20,816 nt of DNA from the NCBI RefSeq assembly GCF_900753045.1, contig NZ_CAADXO010000003.1, forward strand, positions 1 to 20,816. Direction: 5' to 3'. Position 1 is the first letter of the stretch, and each line of letters starts with the position of its first letter. Below the pieces are notes generated by a model. That model searched no databases, was not told where the DNA came from, and was given only the letters and a program-made list of their open reading frames with translations. This document shows positions 8,372 to 14,709 of the stretch, in pieces. The translations under genes and the position numbers were made by a program. The DNA is from an uncultured Phascolarctobacterium sp. (lineage in GTDB: Bacteria; Bacillota; Negativicutes; Acidaminococcales; Acidaminococcaceae).

Positions 8372-10936
8372 TTATTCACGACGCAGGAAGCGTTCCTCCG
8401 CTTCCTTACGCGACATTATAACCTCTCGTGGCTTGCTGCCTACAGATTGACCGACAATGCCCAGCTCCTCCATGGTATCAACCAGACGCGCCGCACGCGT
8501 ATAGCCTATGCGAAAGCGACGCTGCAGCATGGAGCTTGATGCCTGACCCATGTCCAACACCAGACTAAGGGCATCCTCAAAAAGCTCATCCTCCGCAGGC
8601 GCATTGGAGCCTGCATCCTCGGCATTATGGCCTTTATTATCACATTCCAGCTCCTGCTCTGTTACTTCTTCGCTGTAATTTACAGGAATGGACTGCTTGA
8701 TAATGAAATCAACAATTTTATTCAGCTCATCATCGCTGACGAAGGCACCCTGCACACGCACAGGCTTGTTGTAACCCATGGGGTAAAAGAGCATATCGCC
8801 CTTGCCCAGCAGCTTTTCGGCACCGCCCATATCAATAATGGTGCGCGAATCTGTCTGCGAGGATACGGCGAAGGCAATACGCGAAGGGATATTCGCCTTG
8901 ACGATGCCTGTAATAACATCTACGGACGGACGCTGGGTTGCCAGAATCAGATGGATACCGGCAGCACGAGCCTTCTGTGCCAGGCGCAGGATAGCATCCT
9001 CCACATCAACCTTAGCCACCATCATCAGATCGGATAACTCGTCGATGATAATTACGATATAGGGCATCTTTTCGGTGGCCTGTGCGTTGTAGGTTTTGAT
9101 ATCGCGCACACGGCTGTCGGCAAACGCCTTATAACGGCGCTCCATTTCCGCTACCGCCCAATGCAGCGCGCTGGCTGCCTTTTTCGGCTCGGTGACAACA
9201 GGTGTCAGAAGATGCGGAATACCGTTGTAATTAGACAATTCAACGACCTTAGGGTCGACAAGAATCAGTTTAACCTCGTCCGGGGTAGCACGGTACAAAA
9301 GGCCGGCAATAATCGTATTGATACACACCGATTTACCGGAGCCTGTGGAGCCTGCTACCAAAAGGTGCGGCATTTTCGCAAGGTCGGCGGAAATAATATC
9401 ACCGCTGATATCCTTGCCCAGACCGATGCACAGATGCTCCTTGGCATTGCGCACACTGCCTGCCTCCACAACCTCACGGAAGCACACAGGATCGTTCTTC
9501 GTGTTCGGTGCTTCGATGCCGATGGCTGATTTGCCGGGAATCGGCGCTTCGATACGCACACCGGGAGCAGCCAGACGCAGGGCAATATCATCCGCAAGGT
9601 TCACCACCGAGCTTACCTTCACGCCTGCCGCAGGCTCCAGCTCAAAGCGGGTAACCGACGGTCCGCGCGTAACGGCAACAACTCTGGCGCGCACCTTGAA
9701 GTCTGCCAAGGTCTGCTCCAGCACCGCACATTGGTCCATGATGTCCTTCTGATAGGTGGACGGGTCGCTGGCCTTCGGCGTATCCAGAAGCTCCAGCGGG
9801 GGCAGCTGATAGCTGCTCGCTGCCTGCGCTTCAGGCTCATATGCTGCTGTGGTCTGCGGAGCAGGCGCCGCTGCGGCAATTTTATCTGCGCTGTCAAAAA
9901 TCGTTACGGCCGGCTTCTCCGGTTCAGGCTCAGGCTGCGGCTCCGCCTTAACAGGCGCTGCAAACGCTGTCGCCTGCTCCTCGCGATAGGTATTGCGGAT
10001 TACGGAAGCAGGACGCTCAGGCTCAGGCTCGGGTTCGGCAGCCGGCGGCTCGGCATCATCCAGAAAGCGGCTGTCCGGCTCGTAATCATCGTCATAATTG
10101 ATAATCGGTCTTACAATGACCTCGGGCTTGGACTGCTCCCATTCGGGCAGCTGCACCGGGTCACGCTCTATTTCCTCTTTTAAAGGAGATTTTTCGTAAA
10201 CGCTCTTGTTTTTGGCAAAGCCCAAAATGCTTCTGAAAGCACTTTTCTTCTGCACGCCCTCGTTGAAGGCGTCAAACTCGGGGCTGGTATAGTTGCTGAT
10301 AACGTTATCCGCAGAAGCGGGATGCTGTTGAGGCGCGGCGCTCCTACGCTTGAACACAGTCTTAGGCGCAATCTCCGGACGCTTGCGCTCCTCCCTCACC
10401 TTGTCGTCGGGGCGCATCAGCGTAATCTCGTCGGAGGTCAGATAATCCTGCCACAGCTCCCACCATTTGCGCAGCGGCAGCACCAGGCCCAGCAGCCACA
10501 GCCAGCCTAAGGCCAGAATGATATAAACCGTTACATCACCGGCAAAGGAACGTAGCAGCTTCAGCAACAAACCGCCGACTAAACCGCCGCCATCCGCTAT
10601 CAGCGAAGGCTCCAGCTCAGAGCCAACAGGCACAAAAACATGATGAGCTGTGCCTGTAAGGCACAGCGTCACCAAAGTAAAAATTAATGTTCTCTTGTTA
10701 AAAACACCAAACTGTCCCCTAAGCAGCTGCCAGGACGCAGCAAAGAAAGCCAAAGGCAGCAAAAAGATACCCTTACCCAGCAGATGCTGCTCCACCAGAT
10801 AAGCATAATGCATTACACCGTCCTCAGCCGTCATAAGAAGCGCGGCTGCAAACAGCAGGCCAATAAGCAGGCATACAGCACCGGCAAACGCCGAATAGCT
10901 TCTATTCTGTTGCTTCCTTCTTCTTTCCTTGCGCAA
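8372..10936 (-). CDS. ftsK: FtsK/SpoIIIE family DNA translocase
   Basis: A septum-located, ATP-driven DNA pump that clears chromosomes at division. From the chosen start it has 854 residues: about four N-terminal membrane segments (roughly 16-35, 56-72, 84-98, 135-155), a proline/glutamate-rich linker (about 165-385), the motor with Walker A GSTGSGKS (529-536) and Walker B VIIIDE (628-633), and a C-terminal gamma winged-helix domain (about 784-845) that would read KOPS/SRS-type sites. Start choice: the longest frame begins at a TTG at 10960 with no ribosome-binding site, whereas the TTG at 10936 has AGGAG 10 bases upstream and still precedes the first membrane segment. The first ATG would cut into that segment. 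The start is therefore a non-ATG codon. It lies 114 bases after RNase J, across a heptamer repeat array. Confidence 0.93.
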   Translation of the reverse strand: MRKERRRKQQNRSYSAFAGAVCLLIGLLFAAALLMTAEDGVMHYAYLVEQHLLGKGIFLLPLAFFAASWQLLRGQFGVFNKRTLIFTLVTLCLTGTAHHVFVPVGSELEPSLIADGGGLVGGLLLKLLRSFAGDVTVYIILALGWLWLLGLVLPLRKWWELWQDYLTSDEITLMRPDDKVREERKRPEIAPKTVFKRRSAAPQQHPASADNVISNYTSPEFDAFNEGVQKKSAFRSILGFAKNKSVYEKSPLKEEIERDPVQLPEWEQSKPEVIVRPIINYDDDYEPDSRFLDDAEPPAAEPEPEPERPASVIRNTYREEQATAFAAPVKAEPQPEPEPEKPAVTIFDSADKIAAAAPAPQTTAAYEPEAQAASSYQLPPLELLDTPKASDPSTYQKDIMDQCAVLEQTLADFKVRARVVAVTRGPSVTRFELEPAAGVKVSSVVNLADDIALRLAAPGVRIEAPIPGKSAIGIEAPNTKNDPVCFREVVEAGSVRNAKEHLCIGLGKDISGDIISADLAKMPHLLVAGSTGSGKSVCINTIIAGLLYRATPDEVKLILVDPKVVELSNYNGIPHLLTPVVTEPKKAASALHWAVAEMERRYKAFADSRVRDIKTYNAQATEKMPYIVIIIDELSDLMMVAKVDVEDAILRLAQKARAAGIHLILATQRPSVDVITGIVKANIPSRIAFAVSSQTDSRTIIDMGGAEKLLGKGDMLFYPMGYNKPVRVQGAFVSDDELNKIVDFIIKQSIPVNYSEEVTEQELECDNKGHNAEDAGSNAPAEDELFEDALSLVLDMGQASSSMLQRRFRIGYTRAARLVDTMEELGIVGQSVGSKPREVIMSRKEAEERFLRRE

Positions 10937-10978
10937 GATAAGACAACTCCTAAAATGCAACCGTCAGCAGTCATCTGT

Positions 10979-11048
10979 TATCAACTGACTACTAACAACC
11001 GCTCACTAAAAACTAATCACTATTCACTAGCCACTAATCACTGAAAGC
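10979..11048. repeat. Second heptanucleotide tandem repeat array, consensus TAnnCAC, about 10 units
   Basis: Ten consecutive 7-base units: TATCAAC, TGACTAC, TAACAAC, CGCTCAC, TAAAAAC, TAATCAC, TATTCAC, TAGCCAC, TAATCAC, TGAAAGC. The consensus and orientation match the array at 4328-4411 but the units are more diverged. It begins two bases past the RNase J stop codon (minus strand) and fills most of the gap to ftsK. I see no intrinsic terminator in this gap, so RNase J and ftsK may be transcribed together. Confidence 0.75.
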
Positions 11049-11050
11049 TA

Positions 11051-12715
11051 TCAGATTTCCATGATAATCGGCAGAATCATTGGGCGGCGACGAGTTCTTT
11101 CGAACAGGAAGCGTCCCAGAGAATCACGGACAGTGGACTTGATTGCCGACCATTCGGAAACATTGTTTTCCTCGCAGCGGTCCAGGGCAGCCTGCACCTT
11201 GTCGCGTGCTTCATCCATCAGGTCCTCGGCCTCGCGTACATAAACAAAGCCGCGGGAAACGATATCCGGACCGGAAACTACATGGCAGGATTCCTTGTCG
11301 ATGGTTACAACAACAATCATAATGCCGTCCTGAGAGAGCTGACGGCGGTCGCGCAGTACGATGTTGCCTACGTCGCCGACACCCAGGCCGTCAACCAGCA
11401 CCTTGCCTGCAGGCACCTTGCCGTTAATGGTAATGCTGCTCTTGGTCAGCTCGATAACGCTGCCGTTTTCACCGATAACAATGTGGTCTGCCGGCATGCC
11501 AAGGGATTTTGCCAGATTAGCATGCTTAACCAGGTGACGGTATTCACCATGCACAGGCATGAAGAAACGCGGACGCACCAGATTGTGCATCATCTTGATT
11601 TCCTCCTGGCTGGCGTGGCCGGAAACGTGGACGCCGTTGCTCTTTTCATAGATAACGTCCGCACCCAGCTTGTACAGATGGTCGATAGTACGGGAAACGA
11701 GCTTTTCGTTGCCCGGAATCGGTGTAGCAGAAATAATTACTGTATCACCGGGCATAATATCAACCTTTTTATGGTCATTCATAGCCATACGGGTGAGCGC
11801 GCTCATAGGCTCGCCCTGACTGCCGGTGGTGATAATAACAACCTTTTCCGGCGTATAGTTATGAGTTTCGTCAATATCAATCAGCACGCCCTCAGGAACC
11901 TTCAGGTAACCCAGCTCCTTAGCGATATTTACAACATTCACCATGCTGCGGCCGATAACTGCTACCTTACGGTCGTACTTCACAGCAGTATCAATAACCT
12001 GTTGGATACGATGTACGTTAGAGGAGAAGGTTGCTACTATAATACGATGCTTAGCATAGCGGAACTCCTCGTCAAAGGTCTGGCCTACCATTTTTTCGCT
12101 GGGAGTGAAGCCCGGGCGCTCGGCGTTGGTGCTGTCTGCCAGCAGGCACAGCACACCGCGGTCGCCGTATTCGGCAAATTTATTGAATTCCATAACCTGT
12201 CCGTCAACAGGAGTGTGGTCGATTTTGAAGTCACCGGTGTGGATAATAACACCGATAGGAGTAGTAATCGCGATAGCAACAGCGTCGGGAATGCTGTGGT
12301 TTACGCGGATGAAATCGAGCTTAAAGGCACCGGCGTTAATCTTGTCACCGGGTTTTACTACGTGCAGGTTTTCGTTGCCTACACCGTTTTCCTTCAAGCG
12401 GCCTTGTAAAATACCCAGAGTAAGTGCGGTACCATAAACGGGACAATCAATTTGTTTCATAACATAGGGCAACGCACCGATATGGTCCTCGTGACCATGT
12501 GTCAGAAAGATACCCTTAATTTTATCTTTATTCTCAACCAAATATGTAATATCGGGAATAACCAAGTCAATGCCGAGCATATCGTCTTCAGGGAACATCA
12601 GGCCTGCATCAATCAGGATCATGTCGTCCCCGTAACGGAATACCGTCATATTTTTACCAATTTCGCCCAAACCACCCAGCGGGATAATCTGGACCTTATG
12701 TTGAAATTTACCCAA
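11051..12715 (-). CDS. rnj: Ribonuclease J (metallo-beta-lactamase/beta-CASP RNase)
   Basis: A 554-residue RNase J, an enzyme with 5'-3' exonuclease and endonuclease activity central to mRNA decay and rRNA maturation in Bacillota. The N-terminal motif IIPLGGLGEIGKNMTV is diagnostic. The metal-binding HxHxDH motif is H73, H75, D77, H78. Further conserved pieces are HTGDFKID, ADSTNAERPGFTPSE, the beta-CASP VSGHASQEE segment and PVHGEYRHL. Start choice: the longest frame begins at an ATG at 12793, but the TTG at 12715 has a perfect GGAGGT nine bases upstream and gives the usual family length near 555. The extra residues upstream look like untranslated leader. The leader is about 85 bases from the promoter at 12808-12836. 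Confidence 0.95.
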   Translation of the reverse strand: MGKFQHKVQIIPLGGLGEIGKNMTVFRYGDDMILIDAGLMFPEDDMLGIDLVIPDITYLVENKDKIKGIFLTHGHEDHIGALPYVMKQIDCPVYGTALTLGILQGRLKENGVGNENLHVVKPGDKINAGAFKLDFIRVNHSIPDAVAIAITTPIGVIIHTGDFKIDHTPVDGQVMEFNKFAEYGDRGVLCLLADSTNAERPGFTPSEKMVGQTFDEEFRYAKHRIIVATFSSNVHRIQQVIDTAVKYDRKVAVIGRSMVNVVNIAKELGYLKVPEGVLIDIDETHNYTPEKVVIITTGSQGEPMSALTRMAMNDHKKVDIMPGDTVIISATPIPGNEKLVSRTIDHLYKLGADVIYEKSNGVHVSGHASQEEIKMMHNLVRPRFFMPVHGEYRHLVKHANLAKSLGMPADHIVIGENGSVIELTKSSITINGKVPAGKVLVDGLGVGDVGNIVLRDRRQLSQDGIMIVVVTIDKESCHVVSGPDIVSRGFVYVREAEDLMDEARDKVQAALDRCEENNVSEWSAIKSTVRDSLGRFLFERTRRRPMILPIIMEI

Positions 12716-12780
12716 AAAAAATACACCTCCATTTTTTATTTTACATTCTTCCGTACAAATGTAGAAATTGAATTTGATAC

Positions 12781-12794
12781 TGTGTCCGCACACA
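12781..12794 (-). promoter_or_regulatory. Hairpin in the RNase J mRNA leader
   Basis: A 5-bp inverted repeat (TGTGT/ACACA, 4-base loop) lies near the 5' end of the predicted RNase J leader, a few bases downstream of the likely transcription start. A 5' hairpin of this kind could affect mRNA stability or allow feedback by RNase J on its own transcript. This is only a structural observation. Confidence 0.3.
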
Positions 12795-12807
12795 TACTCT
12801 CTACTTT

Positions 12808-12836
12808 ATTATACACTAAATATGGGCTATTGACAA
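12808..12836 (-). promoter_or_regulatory. Sigma-A type promoter for RNase J and the downstream gene series
   Basis: On the minus strand, TTGTCA (12836-12831) and a perfect TATAAT (12813-12808) are separated by exactly 17 bases. The predicted start is near 12801, giving a leader of about 85 bases before the TTG start codon of RNase J. The element is well placed for the long minus-strand housekeeping series, for which I found no stronger internal promoter. Confidence 0.8.
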
Positions 12837-12946
12837 ATAGTGATACATATTTTTTGTGAAAAGTTTGTTGCCAAACGGATGATTTTTTGGCAGAAGAATA
12901 GCGCATGCAAAAAAGCGGCTGCGGACGGCCTCCCCCATCCCCTCCC

Positions 12947-12975
12947 TTGACATTCCCCTGTATTTCAAGTACACT
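12947..12975 (+). promoter_or_regulatory. Sigma-A type promoter driving the structured plus-strand RNA
   Basis: A consensus TTGACA (12947-12952) and TACACT (12970-12975) are separated by 17 bases. The predicted start is near 12982. It points away from the RNase J promoter, so 12840-12946 is a divergent control region, which itself contains overlapping inverted repeats (TGCCAAA/TTTGGCA within about 12869-12892). Confidence 0.6.
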
Positions 12976-12981
12976 TAAACT

Positions 12982-13176
12982 AAGTTCTTCAAAACCGCAA
13001 GTAATCCTATGCATCAAGCTCATTTACCTGCGGACAATTAAATAAGCAGTATATCCTGCAGATGCACTTTGTCTGCAGAAGCTTAAGCAAGGCCGTTTAT
13101 TTTTATCTGGTACATTCTAAGAGTAGTACGAACTGACGATTTCTAATCGTCAGGGTACTGCTCTTTTTTGTTTTTT
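12982..13176 (+). ncRNA. Candidate structured small RNA or attenuated 5' leader, family unknown
   Basis: About 190 bases lie between a good promoter and a very strong intrinsic terminator, with no credible protein frame. Visible structure: stem 1 is CCGCA-x-GTAA paired with TTAC-x-TGCGG (about 12995-13033). Stem 2 is CTGCAGA/TCTGCAG (7 bp, 9-base loop) closed further out by TAAGC/GCTTA. The loop of stem 1 has TGCATC, which can pair with GATGCA at the tip of stem 2. The segment AGTTC at the very 5' end is complementary to GAACT inside the terminator, and GGTAC near 13110 could pair with GTAC in the terminator's 5' arm, so an antiterminated form is conceivable. It did not match T-box, 6S, cobalamin or GEMM features that I could recall. 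It may be a leader for the nuclease gene at 13242 or an independent RNA. Confidence 0.4.
13121..13176 (+). terminator. Strong intrinsic terminator (or attenuator) upstream of the Rpn-family gene
   Basis: Two stacked stems, GAGTAGTAC paired with GTACTGCTC (one G-T wobble) and CTGACGAT paired with ATCGTCAG, form a long hairpin. It is followed immediately by TTTTTTGTTTTTT. On the minus strand the hairpin is not followed by a T tract, so it acts on plus-strand transcripts. No plus-strand protein gene precedes it, so it ends the RNA starting near 12982. Confidence 0.88.
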
Positions 13177-13241
13177 AGGCGCTTTGATAACTGCTTATGT
13201 ATTTTTTTATTCACATGTGTTAAAATGAAAGGAGAAAAACC

Positions 13242-14126
13242 ATGCAAGACCTGGCAACAAAATTTGCAAACCTGACAATCCAAAGCGACTTCATTTTCAA
13301 GAAGGTTATGTCGCGCAAGCGTATCTGTAAGCATCTGCTGGAGGAGCTGCTGCAGATAGAGATTGCAGACATTAACTACATTGAGGCAGAAAAGACGCTT
13401 GAGCCTGAGTACACCAGCCGTGGCATCCGCCTTGATATCATTGTAGCGGACGATAAAAACACGCATTATAATCTGGAGATGCAGGTGAAAAACAATAAAA
13501 ATCCCGATACGGACACCTACGTTCTTCCCAAGCGTTCCCGCTATTATCAGGCGCTGCTTGATATTGATTTGCTGCAGAAGGGACAACCATATGACCTGCT
13601 GCCACCGACTTTTATCATTTTTATCTGTGTTTTTGATTTCTTTGAACAGGATAATTACGTTTATACCTTTAAAAAGTGTTGTCTGGAGAATCGGGAGCTG
13701 GAGCTTTCCGATGAAGCAACTACCATGATTTTGAATACGAAAGGTACGCATGGCGATATTTCCAAAGACATCAAGAGCTTTTATGATTATGTAAACAACC
13801 ACATTGTAACTACTGATTTCACCAAGCAGATAGACGATGAAATCAGCTATCTCAAATTAGATACGAAAGTGAGGCGAGAATTTATGCTTATGGAAGCACG
13901 TTTGTTAGATGAAAGACGTGAGGGTAAAGCTGAGGGTATTGCTGAAGGCAAGGAAATTGGACTTGTTGAGGGCAAAGAAATTGGCCTTGCTGAGGGTGAA
14001 GCTAAAGAAAAACTCGCTACTGCTAAGCGCATGTTAGCCAAGGGCTGCTATTCTCTCGATGATATTGCAGAGCTTACAAATTTATCTCTCGCTGATGTGG
14101 AGAAGCTGAAGGAAGAGCAAGCCTGA
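13242..14126 (+). CDS. Rpn-family PD-(D/E)XK nuclease (recombination-promoting nuclease/putative transposase family)
   Basis: A 294-residue protein of the Rpn/PDDEXK-transposase group. The opening SDFIFKKVM (15-23) and the catalytic signature RLDI (D65) followed by NLEMQ (E79, Q81) fit the PD-(D/E)XK core, in the E-x-Q form usual in this family. The C-terminal part carries four consecutive 8-residue repeats (EGKAEGIA, EGKEIGLV, EGKEIGLA, EGEAKEKL, at 13920-14015), then a helix-turn-helix-like segment LAKGCYSLDDIAELTNLSL. Rpn proteins are DNA nucleases linked to RecA-independent recombination and, in recent work, to phage defence. AAAGGAG lies seven bases before the ATG. I see no convincing promoter between the terminator at 13121-13176 and this site, so expression may depend on read-through. 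It is convergent with the restriction operon. Confidence 0.85.
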   Translation: MQDLATKFANLTIQSDFIFKKVMSRKRICKHLLEELLQIEIADINYIEAEKTLEPEYTSRGIRLDIIVADDKNTHYNLEMQVKNNKNPDTDTYVLPKRSRYYQALLDIDLLQKGQPYDLLPPTFIIFICVFDFFEQDNYVYTFKKCCLENRELELSDEATTMILNTKGTHGDISKDIKSFYDYVNNHIVTTDFTKQIDDEISYLKLDTKVRREFMLMEARLLDERREGKAEGIAEGKEIGLVEGKEIGLAEGEAKEKLATAKRMLAKGCYSLDDIAELTNLSLADVEKLKEEQA

Positions 14127-14148
14127 TACGCACACACAACATTAAAGT

Positions 14149-14190
14149 AAAGGCGTTCTACCGCAGTTGGGTAGAACGCCTTTAGTCTTT
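14149..14190 (+). terminator. Intrinsic terminator after the Rpn-family gene
   Basis: A perfect 14-bp inverted repeat (14149-14162 with 14170-14183, 7-base loop) starts 22 bases after the Rpn-family stop codon and is followed by AGTCTTTTA. The hairpin also lies downstream of vsr on the minus strand, where it is followed by the weaker ACTTTA, so it may serve both convergent transcripts. Confidence 0.8.
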
Positions 14191-14314
14191 TATGTTCGCC
14201 GTATAGCGCCATTTCTTTTTCTCGCGTCAGCTTTATGTTCGCCATGAGCGCCACTTCTTCTTCTCGCGTCAGTTCCATGTTCGCCGTATAGCGATTGTTC
14301 TTCTTCTTGCGTCA
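14187..14314. repeat. Three tandem 42-43 base repeats spanning the 3' end of vsr
   Basis: Units run 14187-14229 (43), 14230-14271 (42) and 14272-14314 (43). On the minus strand each starts TGACGC(A/G)AGAA, continues with a GAA/AGA-rich stretch and ends with a GGCGAACAT segment. The third unit encodes the last residues of Vsr, starting at its DARRR. The vsr TGA stop is the first three bases of the middle unit. Because units are 42 or 43 bases, copies are out of frame with each other. Each copy contains GACGC. Confidence 0.85.
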
Positions 14315-14709
14315 ATGCAGCGCTGCACCTCCGCCACACAGTCGGCGAGGTGCTTTTTTATTTCCGTTTCCCAGAAGCGCAGCACCATCCAGCCGTTGTC
14401 GCGCAGTTCGATGGTGTTTTCTAGGTCACGCTCCACATTACGCTTAATTTTTTCGTGCCAATATTTTACGTTGGTCGTCACATCATAGCGCTCCATGCTT
14501 TTGCCGTGCCAGAACTCCCCGTCGCAAAAGACAGCGATTTTGTACTTAGTAATGACAATATCCGGATGGCAGCTGCACACCTTAAAATTCTTGCGATAGC
14601 GGATGCCCTCATGCCACAGGGCCTTGCGCAGGAGCAGCTCGATTTTGGTGTTCCTGCTGCGGATGGCCTGCATGTTTTTATGGCGTTGCTCTTTAGTCAG
14701 CTTGTCCAT
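14269..14709 (-). CDS. vsr: Vsr-like DNA mismatch endonuclease
   Basis: A 146-residue very-short-patch repair endonuclease. Family members nick next to T in T:G mismatches formed when 5-methylcytosine deaminates. Conserved parts: NMQAIRSRNTKIE (12-24, with E24), the catalytic aspartate in HPDIV (D50), DGEFWHGK (63-70), NVERD (91-95) and GWMVLRFWE (106-114). Compared with E. coli Vsr, the cysteine in HGCFWH and the one in VWEC are replaced (E65 and T115), so the zinc site is missing. This is consistent with a metal-site-less branch of the family. It overlaps the end of the nuclease-subunit gene by 17 bases; GAGGAG lies 13 bases before the ATG, a long spacing that suggests weak or coupled translation. 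Its last 15 or so codons and stop fall in a tandem repeat. Confidence 0.88.
   Translation of the reverse strand: MDKLTKEQRHKNMQAIRSRNTKIELLLRKALWHEGIRYRKNFKVCSCHPDIVITKYKIAVFCDGEFWHGKSMERYDVTTNVKYWHEKIKRNVERDLENTIELRDNGWMVLRFWETEIKKHLADCVAEVQRCIDARRRTIAIRRTWN

Noticed and set aside
12716..12793. Longer RNase J N terminus from the ATG at 12793
   Set aside because: It would read through the GGAGGT site, adds unconserved residues and lies in the leader; the TTG at 12715 fits family length and spacing.
12736..13023. 95-residue minus-strand frame upstream of RNase J
   Set aside because: It spans both divergent promoters and the RNase J leader, lacks a ribosome-binding site and shows no domain.
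13009..13041. 10-codon mini-frame inside the structured RNA as a leader peptide
   Set aside because: No ribosome-binding site precedes it, there is no run of regulatory codons, and it lies within stem 1.
12982..13176. 6S RNA, T-box or tracrRNA identity for the structured RNA
   Set aside because: There is no long end-to-end closing stem with central bubble (6S), no convincing T-box sequence or specifier stem, and no CRISPR repeats nearby for a tracrRNA.
13143..13802. 219-residue minus-strand frame opposite the Rpn-family gene
   Set aside because: Antisense to a recognisable nuclease core and starts within its coding region; no ribosome-binding site.
14048..14278. 76-residue minus-strand frame downstream of vsr
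   Set aside because: It is a translation of the tandem repeats and terminator hairpin in an alternative frame and runs into the Rpn-family gene in antisense.
14187..14314. CRISPR array
   Set aside because: The units are directly adjacent with no spacers and there are only three, so this is an ordinary tandem repeat.
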